Source: Bacteroidota bacterium
GTDB taxonomy: Bacteria > Bacteroidota > Bacteroidia > Cytophagales > Cyclobacteriaceae
Direction: 5' to 3'
Assembly: GCA_023417065.1 (NCBI GenBank)
Contig: JAEZGH010000129.1
Location: forward strand, 4,659 to 68,658
DNA length: 64,000 bases
In this document: in pieces, positions 53,501-61,007 of the stretch
How positions within the stretch are numbered: the first letter of the stretch is position 1
How the letters are laid out: each line of letters opens with the position of its first letter
Position numbers and translations under genes: made by a program
Notes under the pieces: generated by a model
Told to the model about the DNA's origin: nothing
Seen by the model: the letters and a program-made list of their open reading frames with translations, nothing else
The model's database searches: none

Positions 53501-53983
53501 CTATTTAGCCATGAATGCAGAGAGCATCCAATGGTGTTTTTCAATCGCTTTGATAAAGCTTTTAACCATCTCCTCCGTTCCTGAATCACCCTGCTCTACA
53601 GCGACGTCAACAACCTCGAACATGTGCTCCAGCAGTATGCGGAAATCACTCAGCACTTCACGCACCATCAGATCTGACGGCACATCAGTACCAGCTTCGG
53701 TAATCTCCGAATTTTCGAGGTAATCTTTCATCGTACTCAACGGCGTTTTTCCGAATACACGGATGCGTTCAGCGATCTCATCAATATTCTCGCGCGCTTC
53801 ATTGTATTGCTGTTCGAAGCGTTCGTGAAGATCGAAGAAATCAGAGCCCTTTACATTCCAATGAAAGTTTCTGAGCTTCTGGTAATGGACGCTGTAATTC
53901 GCCAGCAGTGTGTTCAGTACATTGGCAATTTTGGCCGTTTCTTCTGACGACCATCCCAGTTTTACTGGTTTTGATTTCGCCAT
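53501..53983 (-). CDS. dps: Dps-family ferritin-like DNA-protection protein
   Basis: From the ATG at 53983 the protein has 160 residues, the usual Dps length; in-frame starts at 54019 and 54037 would add 12 or 18 residues. It forms a four-helix bundle with the shared ferroxidase site: NYSVHYQKLRNFHWNVKG supplies the His, and DLHERFEQQYNEARENIDEIAER supplies the acidic ligands. Dps oxidises and stores iron with peroxide, and may coat DNA in starvation or oxidative stress. It is followed within 10 bases by the ArsC-like gene. Confidence 0.93.
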   Translation of the reverse strand: MAKSKPVKLGWSSEETAKIANVLNTLLANYSVHYQKLRNFHWNVKGSDFFDLHERFEQQYNEARENIDEIAERIRVFGKTPLSTMKDYLENSEITEAGTDVPSDLMVREVLSDFRILLEHMFEVVDVAVEQGDSGTEEMVKSFIKAIEKHHWMLSAFMAK

Positions 53984-54293
53984 TCTGTTATCAATTTGAG
54001 TCTGGGGTACGTTCGGCATATCTTGAGCAATTTCCATAGTCTGCAATTTATTTCAGCTGTATCAATTGAAATCTCTATTCCATCACTGCTGGCGCGCTGG
54101 CAGAAGCTAAAACGGGTTTTGAGTAGAGTTTTTTTCACAAATCGGGGTATTTGTACCCACCGGGCTTTATCCAGCTGTTCCGTTGTGTGGAGCACCTACC
54201 CTATTTTCTCCCAGGCAGAGACAAAATATCCTGGGAGACTGCTGGTATTAAAATCTCTCTAATGTTCGAAACCGCACTTTATCATTTTTTCAC

Positions 54294-54743
54294 ATGCAAG
54301 AAAACCGACAATCCACTTTGCCTGACCGCAATGCCGTGATGTTTATTCATCAAATCCGAAAAGAACTTTCTTTGCCCTCGTCAAAGGAAGCCGTCAGAAT
54401 GATCGCATCCGTCCTTCACGCAATGCGTCAAACCCTTCCCCTCGAGAAGGCAAACCAGATATTAAATGAATTGCCGGATTTTCTAAAACTGACTTTTGCG
54501 ACAAATTGGGAACACAATGAGAAGCTTGTTCACATAAATCACCTGGACGAACTTGTCACGCTTGTCATGGATCGCGATGCGCGAAGTAAACGCGGCCTGT
54601 TCAGAAATGAAGTTCAAACATTATCGGTGATTATTCTGACACTCAAGAAACTTCAGCGGATGGTAGACCTTGAAAACTTCGATGGTCTCAGTCCCGCATT
54701 GCGCCAGGAACTTCGCGGACTCTCTGCAGAAGCCGCGGCGTAA
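54294..54743 (+). CDS. DUF2267 protein
   Basis: A 149-residue all-helical protein with the DUF2267 pattern: RMIASVLHAMRQTLPLEKANQILNELPDFLKLTFATNW. DUF2267 proteins are small, cytoplasmic and frequently located near stress genes. Their function is not established. The C-terminal part (RNEVQTLSVIILTLKKLQRM) is another helix pair. It is followed by a membrane protein after 14 bases, suggesting one transcript. The divergent dps gene lies 310 bases away, and that gap holds no other gene that I can see. Confidence 0.82.
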   Translation: MQENRQSTLPDRNAVMFIHQIRKELSLPSSKEAVRMIASVLHAMRQTLPLEKANQILNELPDFLKLTFATNWEHNEKLVHINHLDELVTLVMDRDARSKRGLFRNEVQTLSVIILTLKKLQRMVDLENFDGLSPALRQELRGLSAEAAA

Positions 54744-54757
54744 AATCAACGATATGT

Positions 54758-56431
54758 ATGGATGAATCGAAACGTGGAAAAAAAAGGTATTGGCTCGCAT
54801 CGGCTATTGTCTTGTTTCTCGTAATCGCATTTTTTGTTGGCAAGTACATTCTTTATGTCAGTATCAAGAAGTCTATTGAAAATGAACTTGTCAGCCTGCA
54901 GGAACAGGATATACTCGTGGCCTACGATCACTTTGAAGTTTACCCAATAAAAGGTAAGATCGAGTTCGTACGCTTACGCGTGAACGTAGGAAAGGACAGC
55001 GGTGCGTATGACGGCCTCAATGCTACTATTCCATATGTACTCATTAAAGGCGTTGATGTGATCCCCTTCCTCAAAAACAACACACTTTCGATTCACAAAG
55101 TCCTCGCCGAAGATGCTGCCATCGTGTATGAAAGTGGAAGTTCCATTCTCAACGAACAAAACAATAAGAAACGCAAGATATCGATCGAAAACATTGCCAT
55201 TGAGAACATCTCCTTCCCCGGAATCGATCTGTATGTAACTGAAAAAGATCGTCAGGATACGCTGGCCCATTTGCTGACCAATATTGAAATGGAAGACCTC
55301 TTCCTCAAAAAGCAATTGGACTCAATGGTCTGGCAGCGCGGTGAAATTCATGTCAGCAATGCGGCGCTTAAAACATACAAAGACCAATATGGCTTTTCCG
55401 CAAAACGGATGACGGTAAATGTTGCCGACAGAACCGTTTCAATCGATTCGTTCAGGGCTAAACCAGTTCTCGGGAAAGTTGAATACATGCGATTTATCGG
55501 GAAGGAATATGATTACATTGACGCTCTCCTGCCTGAGCTGCGTATTTCCGGCATCAATTGGTTTGCATATCCCCGACCCGCCCTCATGGTAGATCAGGTT
55601 ACCACGCAATTCTACATTAATTTATACCGCGATAAGCGCTTTCCGTTCCGCGAGGTAAATGACAAGAAGCTTCCATCTCATATGCTGCAGCGCCTGCCAT
55701 TTGAATTGAATGTCGACACTATCCTCGTCAAGAAAAGCTATGTTCGTTATGAAGAACATCCGGAGGACGGTGACTCCCCCGGCAACGTCTTCTTCGATGA
55801 TCTTTACGCAACCATCCGCCACCTGCACAACATTCCGAGGTTCCAGCAAAACACCACGATGAATGCCCTTGCACGATTTATGGGAAATGGAAAACTGGAT
55901 GCGTATTTCACTTTCCCTTATGACACGACTGCTCGTTATACAGTATCGGGTTCGCTTGAGAACATGTCGCTTTCACTGGTGAACTCCATGCTTGTACCCG
56001 CCGCGAAAGCAAAAATAGAACGCGGACTTATGAAGAAACTAAGCTTCGACTTCTCCTATACACCTGCAGGCTCGACAGGAGAAGTGATGCTTGACTATGA
56101 CGACTTGAAGGTGCTGACGCTGCGAACGGGAGCCAATAACGAACAAAAGGTAAGTCAGATCAAAACGCTGCTGTTAAACACCTTCATCATCAAAACAAAC
56201 ATGAATGAAGATATGGAGGAGGACAAACGAACAGGAACCATCAGCTTCGAGCGCGACCCTCTCAGATCGGTGTTCAACCTATGGTGGAAGTCTATTCTGT
56301 CGGGAGTGAAATCCGCTTACAATCTGGACAAACTTCCGCTGAACTCAAATAAGGAGAAAGATGAAGATGAGGATGAGAAAGACGGAAAAAAGAAGAAAGG
56401 CATTAAGGGAATTTTTTCACGAATTTTCTAG
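54758..56431 (+). CDS. AsmA-like envelope protein of unknown function
   Basis: A 557-residue protein with a basic N-terminus and a single span (about 10-33). A long beta-rich periplasmic region follows, resembling AsmA/DUF748 proteins: SIENELVSLQEQDILVAYDHFEVYP, VLIKGVDVIPFL and VDQVTTQFYINLYRDKRFPF. It ends with a DEDEDE stretch and a strongly basic, aromatic tail (KKKKGIKGIFSRIF). AsmA-like proteins bridge the envelope and move or organise lipids. The assignment is by pattern only. It lies between a DUF2267 gene (14 bases) and a small unknown gene (50 bases). Confidence 0.65.
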   Translation: MDESKRGKKRYWLASAIVLFLVIAFFVGKYILYVSIKKSIENELVSLQEQDILVAYDHFEVYPIKGKIEFVRLRVNVGKDSGAYDGLNATIPYVLIKGVDVIPFLKNNTLSIHKVLAEDAAIVYESGSSILNEQNNKKRKISIENIAIENISFPGIDLYVTEKDRQDTLAHLLTNIEMEDLFLKKQLDSMVWQRGEIHVSNAALKTYKDQYGFSAKRMTVNVADRTVSIDSFRAKPVLGKVEYMRFIGKEYDYIDALLPELRISGINWFAYPRPALMVDQVTTQFYINLYRDKRFPFREVNDKKLPSHMLQRLPFELNVDTILVKKSYVRYEEHPEDGDSPGNVFFDDLYATIRHLHNIPRFQQNTTMNALARFMGNGKLDAYFTFPYDTTARYTVSGSLENMSLSLVNSMLVPAAKAKIERGLMKKLSFDFSYTPAGSTGEVMLDYDDLKVLTLRTGANNEQKVSQIKTLLLNTFIIKTNMNEDMEEDKRTGTISFERDPLRSVFNLWWKSILSGVKSAYNLDKLPLNSNKEKDEDEDEKDGKKKKGIKGIFSRIF

Positions 56432-56481
56432 CCTTCCTTTGGAATCATGTTTTAGTCATTAGTAATATAAACACCTTAGCT

Positions 56482-56697
56482 ATGGAAAACTTTGTGATCC
56501 GATTCAATGAGCACGAGCGGGACGCCGTGCTGGATATCATTAGCAGGTCGAATGATATCGTTATTAACAATGTGGAGCCTACCAATGTGGGGATTACGAT
56601 TCAGCTCGACGATCCTGAACCTGTATATCAGTCATTGCTGGAGCAGATCGACCGGGAACTGCATACCAGCAGTATAAACACGGTAAGGCCGTCATAA
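56482..56697 (+). CDS. Small hypothetical protein
   Basis: A 71-residue acidic protein with an alternating strand-helix pattern (FVIRFNEHERDAVLDIISRS, VGITIQLDDPEPVYQSLLEQI). No signal or membrane span is present. It lies 10 bases before the rhodopsin-transducer-like gene and is probably co-transcribed. I do not recognise the family. Confidence 0.65.
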   Translation: MENFVIRFNEHERDAVLDIISRSNDIVINNVEPTNVGITIQLDDPEPVYQSLLEQIDRELHTSSINTVRPS

Positions 56698-56707
56698 CAT
56701 ACGACAC

Positions 56708-57082
56708 ATGCCAAAAGCTATCGGAAAAAAAACGTGGGTTATTGCTGAAGGATACATACCGTCATATGGTAACGGTAAGGAACCTGAGTTCACCAGCCAT
56801 GAGACTGCGTGTATCCTCAATGCTTCTGATCAGGATGCCCATATTGAAATTACTTTGTATTTCACGGATAAAGACCCGGTTGGTCCTTACAAAGTTACGG
56901 TTGGCGCACAGCGGACGAAGCACCTGAGGTTTAACGATCTAACGGACCCCGAGCCGGTCCCCCTGGATACAGACTATGCAAGTGTGATTACGTCTGATAT
57001 CCCGGTTGTGGTGCAGCATACGCGGCTGGACTCACGTCAGGCTGAAAACGCCTTGCTGACGACGATTGCATTTTCAGAATAA
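56708..57082 (+). CDS. Sensory rhodopsin transducer (ASRT) family protein
   Basis: A 124-residue protein closely resembling the Anabaena sensory rhodopsin transducer: WVIAEGYIPSYGNGKEPEF, ETACILNASDQDAHIEITLYF, RTKHLRFNDL and VVVQHTRLDSRQAENALLTT. ASRT is a soluble all-beta tetramer that binds a microbial rhodopsin in Nostoc. The family also occurs widely in bacteria without rhodopsin, and a carbohydrate- or ligand-binding role has been suggested for those. No rhodopsin gene is in this window. It follows a 71-residue gene by 10 bases and converges on cysM with a 2-base gap. Confidence 0.92.
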   Translation: MPKAIGKKTWVIAEGYIPSYGNGKEPEFTSHETACILNASDQDAHIEITLYFTDKDPVGPYKVTVGAQRTKHLRFNDLTDPEPVPLDTDYASVITSDIPVVVQHTRLDSRQAENALLTTIAFSE

Positions 57083-57084
57083 TC

Positions 57085-57966
57085 CTAGCTGACGAACAGG
57101 TCGGAGCTCAGGTATCGGTCGCCGCGATCGCAGATGATAAATACGATAAGTCCGTCTTCGATTTCCTCGGCGATGCGAAGAGCCGCCGCAAGTGCGCCGC
57201 CACTGCTCATCCCTGCAAGGATGCCTTCTTCGCGGGCGAGCCTGTTCGCGAAACGCCGCGCGTCGGCTTCGCTGACGTCAATCACGCGGTCGACGCGTTC
57301 GCGTTCGAAGATCTTTGGCAGAAACTCCGGCGACCACCTTCGGATACCAGGAATGCATGACCCGTCCGTTGGTTGTGTCCCTACAATCTGAACGTTAGAA
57401 TTCTGTTCCTTGAGATATCGCGACACCCCCATAATAGTGCCGGTAGTACCCATTGCCGAAACAAAGTGTGTCACCTTACCGGCAGTGTCGCGCCATATCT
57501 CCGGACCGGTGGTCTCGTAGTGAATGCGATAATTGTCGGGATTGGCAAACTGGTTTAAAATAAAATATCCTTCTTCCCGGGCCATCTGTTCGGCCAGTTC
57601 CCTCGAATATTCAATGGTACGGTCAGCAGGCGTAAGAATAACTTTCGCACCATAGGCTTCCATCGCCAGAACGCGTTCGCGCGTAGAATTATCCGGCATG
57701 ATCAACGTCATCTCCAGCCCCATCAGCCTCGCAATCATGGCGAGCGCAATTCCTGTGTTTCCACTCGTTGCCTCTACAAGACGGTCACCGCGTTTGATGT
57801 CGCCGCGTTCCAGGGCGTTTCGGATCATACCAAATGCAGTACGATCCTTTACACTTCCTCCGGGATTATCGCCTTCAAGTTTGCCGAGAATGGTTACGCC
57901 GGGCTTCTGTGGTATACGTTGAAGTTCAACCAGTGGCGTGTTGCCGATAAGTTCAATTAATTTCAT
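57085..57966 (-). CDS. cysM: Cysteine synthase B
   Basis: A 293-residue fold-type II PLP enzyme that makes cysteine from O-acetylserine and sulfide (CysM type may also use thiosulfate). The PLP lysine is in GGSVKDRTA, and the substrate loop is EATSGNTGIALA. The phosphate-binding glycines are in SAMGTTGTIMGV. The IRRWSPEFLPKIFE block is characteristic of CysM rather than CysK. It starts 9 bases after cysE, so acetylation and sulfhydrylation are encoded together. It converges with the ASRT gene, and their ends are 2 bases apart. Confidence 0.95.
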   Translation of the reverse strand: MKLIELIGNTPLVELQRIPQKPGVTILGKLEGDNPGGSVKDRTAFGMIRNALERGDIKRGDRLVEATSGNTGIALAMIARLMGLEMTLIMPDNSTRERVLAMEAYGAKVILTPADRTIEYSRELAEQMAREEGYFILNQFANPDNYRIHYETTGPEIWRDTAGKVTHFVSAMGTTGTIMGVSRYLKEQNSNVQIVGTQPTDGSCIPGIRRWSPEFLPKIFERERVDRVIDVSEADARRFANRLAREEGILAGMSSGGALAAALRIAEEIEDGLIVFIICDRGDRYLSSDLFVS

Positions 57967-57975
57967 AAGTGGAAA

Positions 57976-58815
57976 TCAGTCAGCATCCGGACGGAAAATG
58001 ACAAGGTCGGTTTCATTGGTTTCGCCATTATACATCCTGGCCTGATAGTAAATTTTGGAATTTGGTGGGACGCTGCGGGTCAGCCATACGTTGCCGCCAA
58101 TGACACTACCCCGGCCAATCACAGTATCTCCTCCAAGAATTGTTGCTCCTGCGTAAACGACAACGTCGTCTTCCAGCGTTGGGTGCCGCTTCCGTTCTGC
58201 GTCCTGCTTGTTCACACTCAGTGCCCCAAGGGTTACCCCCTGATATATCTTGACGTTATCGCCGATCACTGTAGTTTCGCCGATGACGACACCTGTTCCG
58301 TGATCGATACAGAAGTGATGACCAATTCGTGCGCCAGGGTGGATATCTATTCCCGTACGGCTGTGAGCATGTTCCGTAATGATTCGCGGAACCTCCTGAA
58401 CACCATAACGATGCAGCACGCTAGCCACCCGGTAAGCAGAGATGGCATAAAACCCGGGGTAAGTCCTGATTACTTCGCTTCGCGTTCGTGCGGCCGGATC
58501 GCCCTCATACATTGCCCGTACATCGTCTTCAATCGCGTCGTACAATTCCGGCAGCTGATTGAAAAACTCCCTTGAAATCTCCTTCGCGTCGTTATTGCCT
58601 TTGTTGGGGTTATACTGAAGAATTTTCTCCAAGCGTCCTTTCAAATCAAGCAGATGTTGTTCAAAAGCTTTTTCACTCGGAAACGTCAATTGCGTGAAGT
58701 CGGCGAACAGGCTCCCCAGTAAATCCACAAAGAAATCTGCCACCTCCGTCGGGGACGGGCATGTCGGACACGCCTGGTGTGACTGGTAGATTTTTCGAAC
58801 AAACGTCTGATCCAT
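57976..58815 (-). CDS. cysE: Serine O-acetyltransferase
   Basis: A 279-residue enzyme that acetylates serine to O-acetylserine, the first step of cysteine synthesis. The N-terminal helical domain (about 1-140) precedes the left-handed beta-helix of hexapeptide repeats: GIDIHPGARIGHHFCIDHGTGVVIGETT, with the catalytic His in the IDHGTG loop. KRHPTLEDDVVVYAGATILGG follows. The N-terminus holds an unusual HQACPTCPSP with two Cys. It is the first gene of a cysE-cysM operon. Its C-terminus is short, so feedback inhibition may be weak, but that is not certain. Confidence 0.95.
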   Translation of the reverse strand: MDQTFVRKIYQSHQACPTCPSPTEVADFFVDLLGSLFADFTQLTFPSEKAFEQHLLDLKGRLEKILQYNPNKGNNDAKEISREFFNQLPELYDAIEDDVRAMYEGDPAARTRSEVIRTYPGFYAISAYRVASVLHRYGVQEVPRIITEHAHSRTGIDIHPGARIGHHFCIDHGTGVVIGETTVIGDNVKIYQGVTLGALSVNKQDAERKRHPTLEDDVVVYAGATILGGDTVIGRGSVIGGNVWLTRSVPPNSKIYYQARMYNGETNETDLVIFRPDAD

Positions 58816-59284
58816 TATGCTAAATAACGCATTAAAGCGAGCAGGTCAATACTTCTAACGAAATCCGCCCGGAATAGTAGCTAAAATCGGTGGTGGTTTT
58901 TGTTAAGAAAATGTGAACGGCCATAGCAATACGGCGGCGGAGCGTTGAAGTTTGTAGAATCCAAACACAGCGACTCGCCTGGACCGGACTCCGTGTGGCT
59001 GAGATCCTCAACACTGTTTTGGCATCGTTGTTTTAGGGATCGTAGTATAACGGACTCGCTAGTGGTCGGAATCGCAGACGCAGACGCAGGCGACATTGGA
59101 TGTGGGAATTAATTTCCGGACCAGGACAGGACATGCGGAGAGGGACCAAAAGTCGTTGTCATCAGGAAATTGACTACCATCTAATCTCCGGTCGAAACTC
59201 ATCTTAGGTACCGCTAATGAGTTCGTTATTCTAACGGCTCCCATTCTAACAGCTCACCCCGCTTACGGCAATTGTTTGTTCAGC
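58816..59284. other. 469-base intergenic region without a recognisable gene
   Basis: Short frames here have no conserved pattern. The region must contain the cysE promoter. I looked for 6S RNA, SRP RNA, RNase P RNA and tmRNA signatures and saw none. A short CAGACG repeat at about 59078-59096 is the only regularity. Confidence 0.6.
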
Positions 59285-59752
59285 TCATGCCACTACGTCA
59301 ATCCGATGTTCTCGCTGCATTAGGGCAAACGTGTCGCCCGTTGTCTTCCCTTTGATGGCAGTCCCCAGTGGTGAAGCGGTTGAAATACACCGGACAACAC
59401 CCGCCGGCGTGATTATCTCGCCCCCGTTGACGCTCAAATAAAATAATCCCGAGGAAGTTTTCACAAGTGCCCCGGGAGCAACGTGCGCAAGGGGTTCCAG
59501 CGACAGGGCATTGACAAAGGCAAGTGCCCGCTCCTTCTCCGAAAGGGAACCCGATAACTTTTCAATCTCAAGCTGCGCCATTGCGCGACCTGTTTCATAT
59601 TTGTCGCCAGCACTGCTTTTTGTTTCATTATTCGCCGAAAGCTGAACCTCCCTCAATGCATCATTGAGTAATGCAATGTCAGATTTTATTCTCTCAAGAA
59701 GTGCTTGATGCACGTGTTTTTTCAGCCCTGTGAGGTCTGGCAGTTCTTCCAT
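59285..59752 (-). CDS. GreA/GreB-like transcription factor
   Basis: A 155-residue protein with the Bacteroidota form of the GreA/GreB fold. An N-terminal coiled coil (about 5-85) contains the conserved NETKSSAGDKYETGRAMAQLE turn. A C-terminal FKBP-like globular domain follows (VKTSSGLFYLSVNGGEI, GTAIKGKTTGDTFAL). Classical Gre factors rescue stalled RNA polymerase with two acidic residues at the coiled-coil tip. Here the tip differs, so the action may differ. It may share a transcript with the small lipoprotein gene 26 bases upstream. Confidence 0.8.
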   Translation of the reverse strand: MEELPDLTGLKKHVHQALLERIKSDIALLNDALREVQLSANNETKSSAGDKYETGRAMAQLEIEKLSGSLSEKERALAFVNALSLEPLAHVAPGALVKTSSGLFYLSVNGGEIITPAGVVRCISTASPLGTAIKGKTTGDTFALMQREHRIDVVA

Positions 59753-59778
59753 GGATGCAACTTACGAAATCCTCAACC

Positions 59779-59943
59779 CTATCGTTTGAAAATCCTCGAG
59801 ATAATCACCACGATAAGGACGATGACAAAGATCACGATAAACATCCCAACATAAACCCCGGCTCCGAAGATATCTCCAACAACCTCGCATCCCATCATTG
59901 ATGAGGCAAGTAGAATAAACAGCAATAAATTATAAGTTCTCAT
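59779..59943 (-). CDS. 54-residue membrane lipoprotein of a widespread Bacteroidota family
   Basis: A short gene (ATG at 59943, TAG at 59779) encodes a 54-residue protein. It starts MRTYNLLLFILLASSMMGC, a lipobox with Cys19. After that come EVVGDIFGAGVYVG and one long hydrophobic span of Ile, Val and Phe, ending in the basic ISRIFKR. Tiny proteins with SCEVVGDIF and a similar span are very common in Bacteroidota and are sometimes wrongly called phosphatidate cytidylyltransferase. The function is unknown. It lies 26 bases upstream of the GreA-like gene on the same strand. Confidence 0.85.
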   Translation of the reverse strand: MRTYNLLLFILLASSMMGCEVVGDIFGAGVYVGMFIVIFVIVLIVVIISRIFKR

Positions 59944-59970
59944 GACAATACTTTACCAGGACGGTTAAAA

Positions 59971-60591
59971 TCATGGGCCACAGTTCATTTCTGATTCCAG
60001 ATTTCTGATTCCGGTAACTGTCAAACCAAACATCAAGGCTAACCATTCTGTGCCTTCTCTGTGGGATCTGGCGGATCTGTTAGAGATTATTTGATGTCTC
60101 ATTCCATCCTCATGGTTTCTGAATGATCGCGTTTTGCTAACCGTTACCGTTTGTTGCTTCGAGGCCAGCAGGTTCAAGTCTCGCATTTCAAGGCTTAAGA
60201 ACTCAGTGTTCTCTTCTGTGCGATCTGTGTAATCTTTGAGAATCGTTATTGTCTGCGCAGCATACTCCGCCTGGTCTTGCTTTCGCCTCACTGTTACCTC
60301 ACGCATGTATTCCCTGACTGCGGCGGTATATGCATTTGGCAAGGCCTCAGCCTTCGCGATATTCGCATAGTATTGTTTCTTAACAGGGTCCAGCAGAATG
60401 CGAACTGCCCAGGCAGACGCCTCCCTGAACGTACTTCGCGTAAGTCGTTGCGCAGCACTCTGCTTCCTCGGATCCGGTTTTCGCGGAGCACGACTTGCTA
60501 TGGTTTTTCCGCGTACCACCCGAAAAACCAACCAATTACCAATCCGGCCGCGAAGCCCTCTGGTAAGATCGTTATTTGCAACAATAGCCAT
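59971..60591 (-). CDS. Hypothetical protein whose C-terminal half is repeat-derived
   Basis: A 206-residue frame. Residues 1 to about 120 look like a real family: MAIVANNDLTRGLRGRIGNW, VRGKTIASRAPRKPDPRKQSAAQ, YYANIAKAEALPNAYTAAV. It is a basic, helical pattern that I have seen in short Bacteroidota proteins without known function. From about residue 118 to the end, the DNA is part of a dispersed repeat also present twice in the flanking gap. The tail is therefore probably a recent extension through loss of the original stop. The N-terminal part has no signal or membrane span. Codons in the tail look unlike those of neighbours. Confidence 0.6.
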   Translation of the reverse strand: MAIVANNDLTRGLRGRIGNWLVFRVVRGKTIASRAPRKPDPRKQSAAQRLTRSTFREASAWAVRILLDPVKKQYYANIAKAEALPNAYTAAVREYMREVTVRRKQDQAEYAAQTITILKDYTDRTEENTEFLSLEMRDLNLLASKQQTVTVSKTRSFRNHEDGMRHQIISNRSARSHREGTEWLALMFGLTVTGIRNLESEMNCGP

Positions 60592-60936
60592 ACATAGATG
60601 TTTTTTATGGCTATACGAAGCGCCTATATACCCCGGGTTTCACAAATCCACATATTTTTCCAAAAAATCTCAGCCAGACACCCGATTTTTCTCTACCGTA
60701 CCTCACCCATCCCAGGTCATTCCTCCGGCATTTCTCCACTCTTTGTCCACTCTTCCGATTAGATTTCCGGTTTCTGACTTCTGCTTCCGAACCTGTACGA
60801 CATCAGGGCTGAGAGTTCCCGCGTTCTCGTGTGATCCGTGGGATCTGTGAGAGGAATTAGGTTCAAATCTCAAATTCAGACAAGAACACACTAACTGGTA
60901 ATTGTAACGTTCACTTCTGCGCGGTCTGTGAGAGAT
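60037..60936 (+). repeat. Four degenerate copies of a dispersed repeat (about 41-51 bases)
   Basis: Copies lie at 60037-60086, 60192-60242, 60807-60854 and 60896-60936, all in the same orientation. The shared core is roughly GGCT, an AG/TTC stretch, GTTCTC, then GATCTGTG with a second ATCTGTG nearby and ending GAGAG. The first and third copies are also similar for about 50 bases upstream (TTTCTGATTCCGGTAACTGT and a diverged form). Two copies lie inside the 59971-60591 gene and two in the 416-base gap 60592-61007, which holds no other gene. Such elements are widespread in Bacteroidota intergenic DNA. Confidence 0.7.
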
Positions 60937-60948
60937 ACAACCGGCCAC

Positions 60949-60990
60949 AAAAAAGAGGGGCTCAGCGAGCAATCCACCCCGCTGAACCCC
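60949..60990 (-). terminator. Terminator of the PKD-repeat gene
   Basis: GGGGCTCAGCG (60957-60967) pairs with CGCTGAACCCC (60980-60990) with one mismatch around a 12-base loop. Read on the minus strand it is followed by TCTTTTTTG. It lies 17 bases after the stop. Confidence 0.9.
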
Positions 60991-61007
60991 AACTTAAACC
61001 CCTGTAA

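Noticed and set aside
58816..59284. A structural RNA gene in the 469-base gap
   Set aside because: No signature of 6S, SRP, RNase P or tmRNA could be found by eye, and no strong hairpin stands out.
59779..59943. Phosphatidate cytidylyltransferase
   Set aside because: Homologues sometimes carry this label, but a 54-residue lipoprotein with one span lacks the real enzyme's catalytic domain.
60037..60936. CRISPR array
   Set aside because: Repeats are diverged and irregularly spaced (about 40 to 570 bases between copies), and there are no cas genes.
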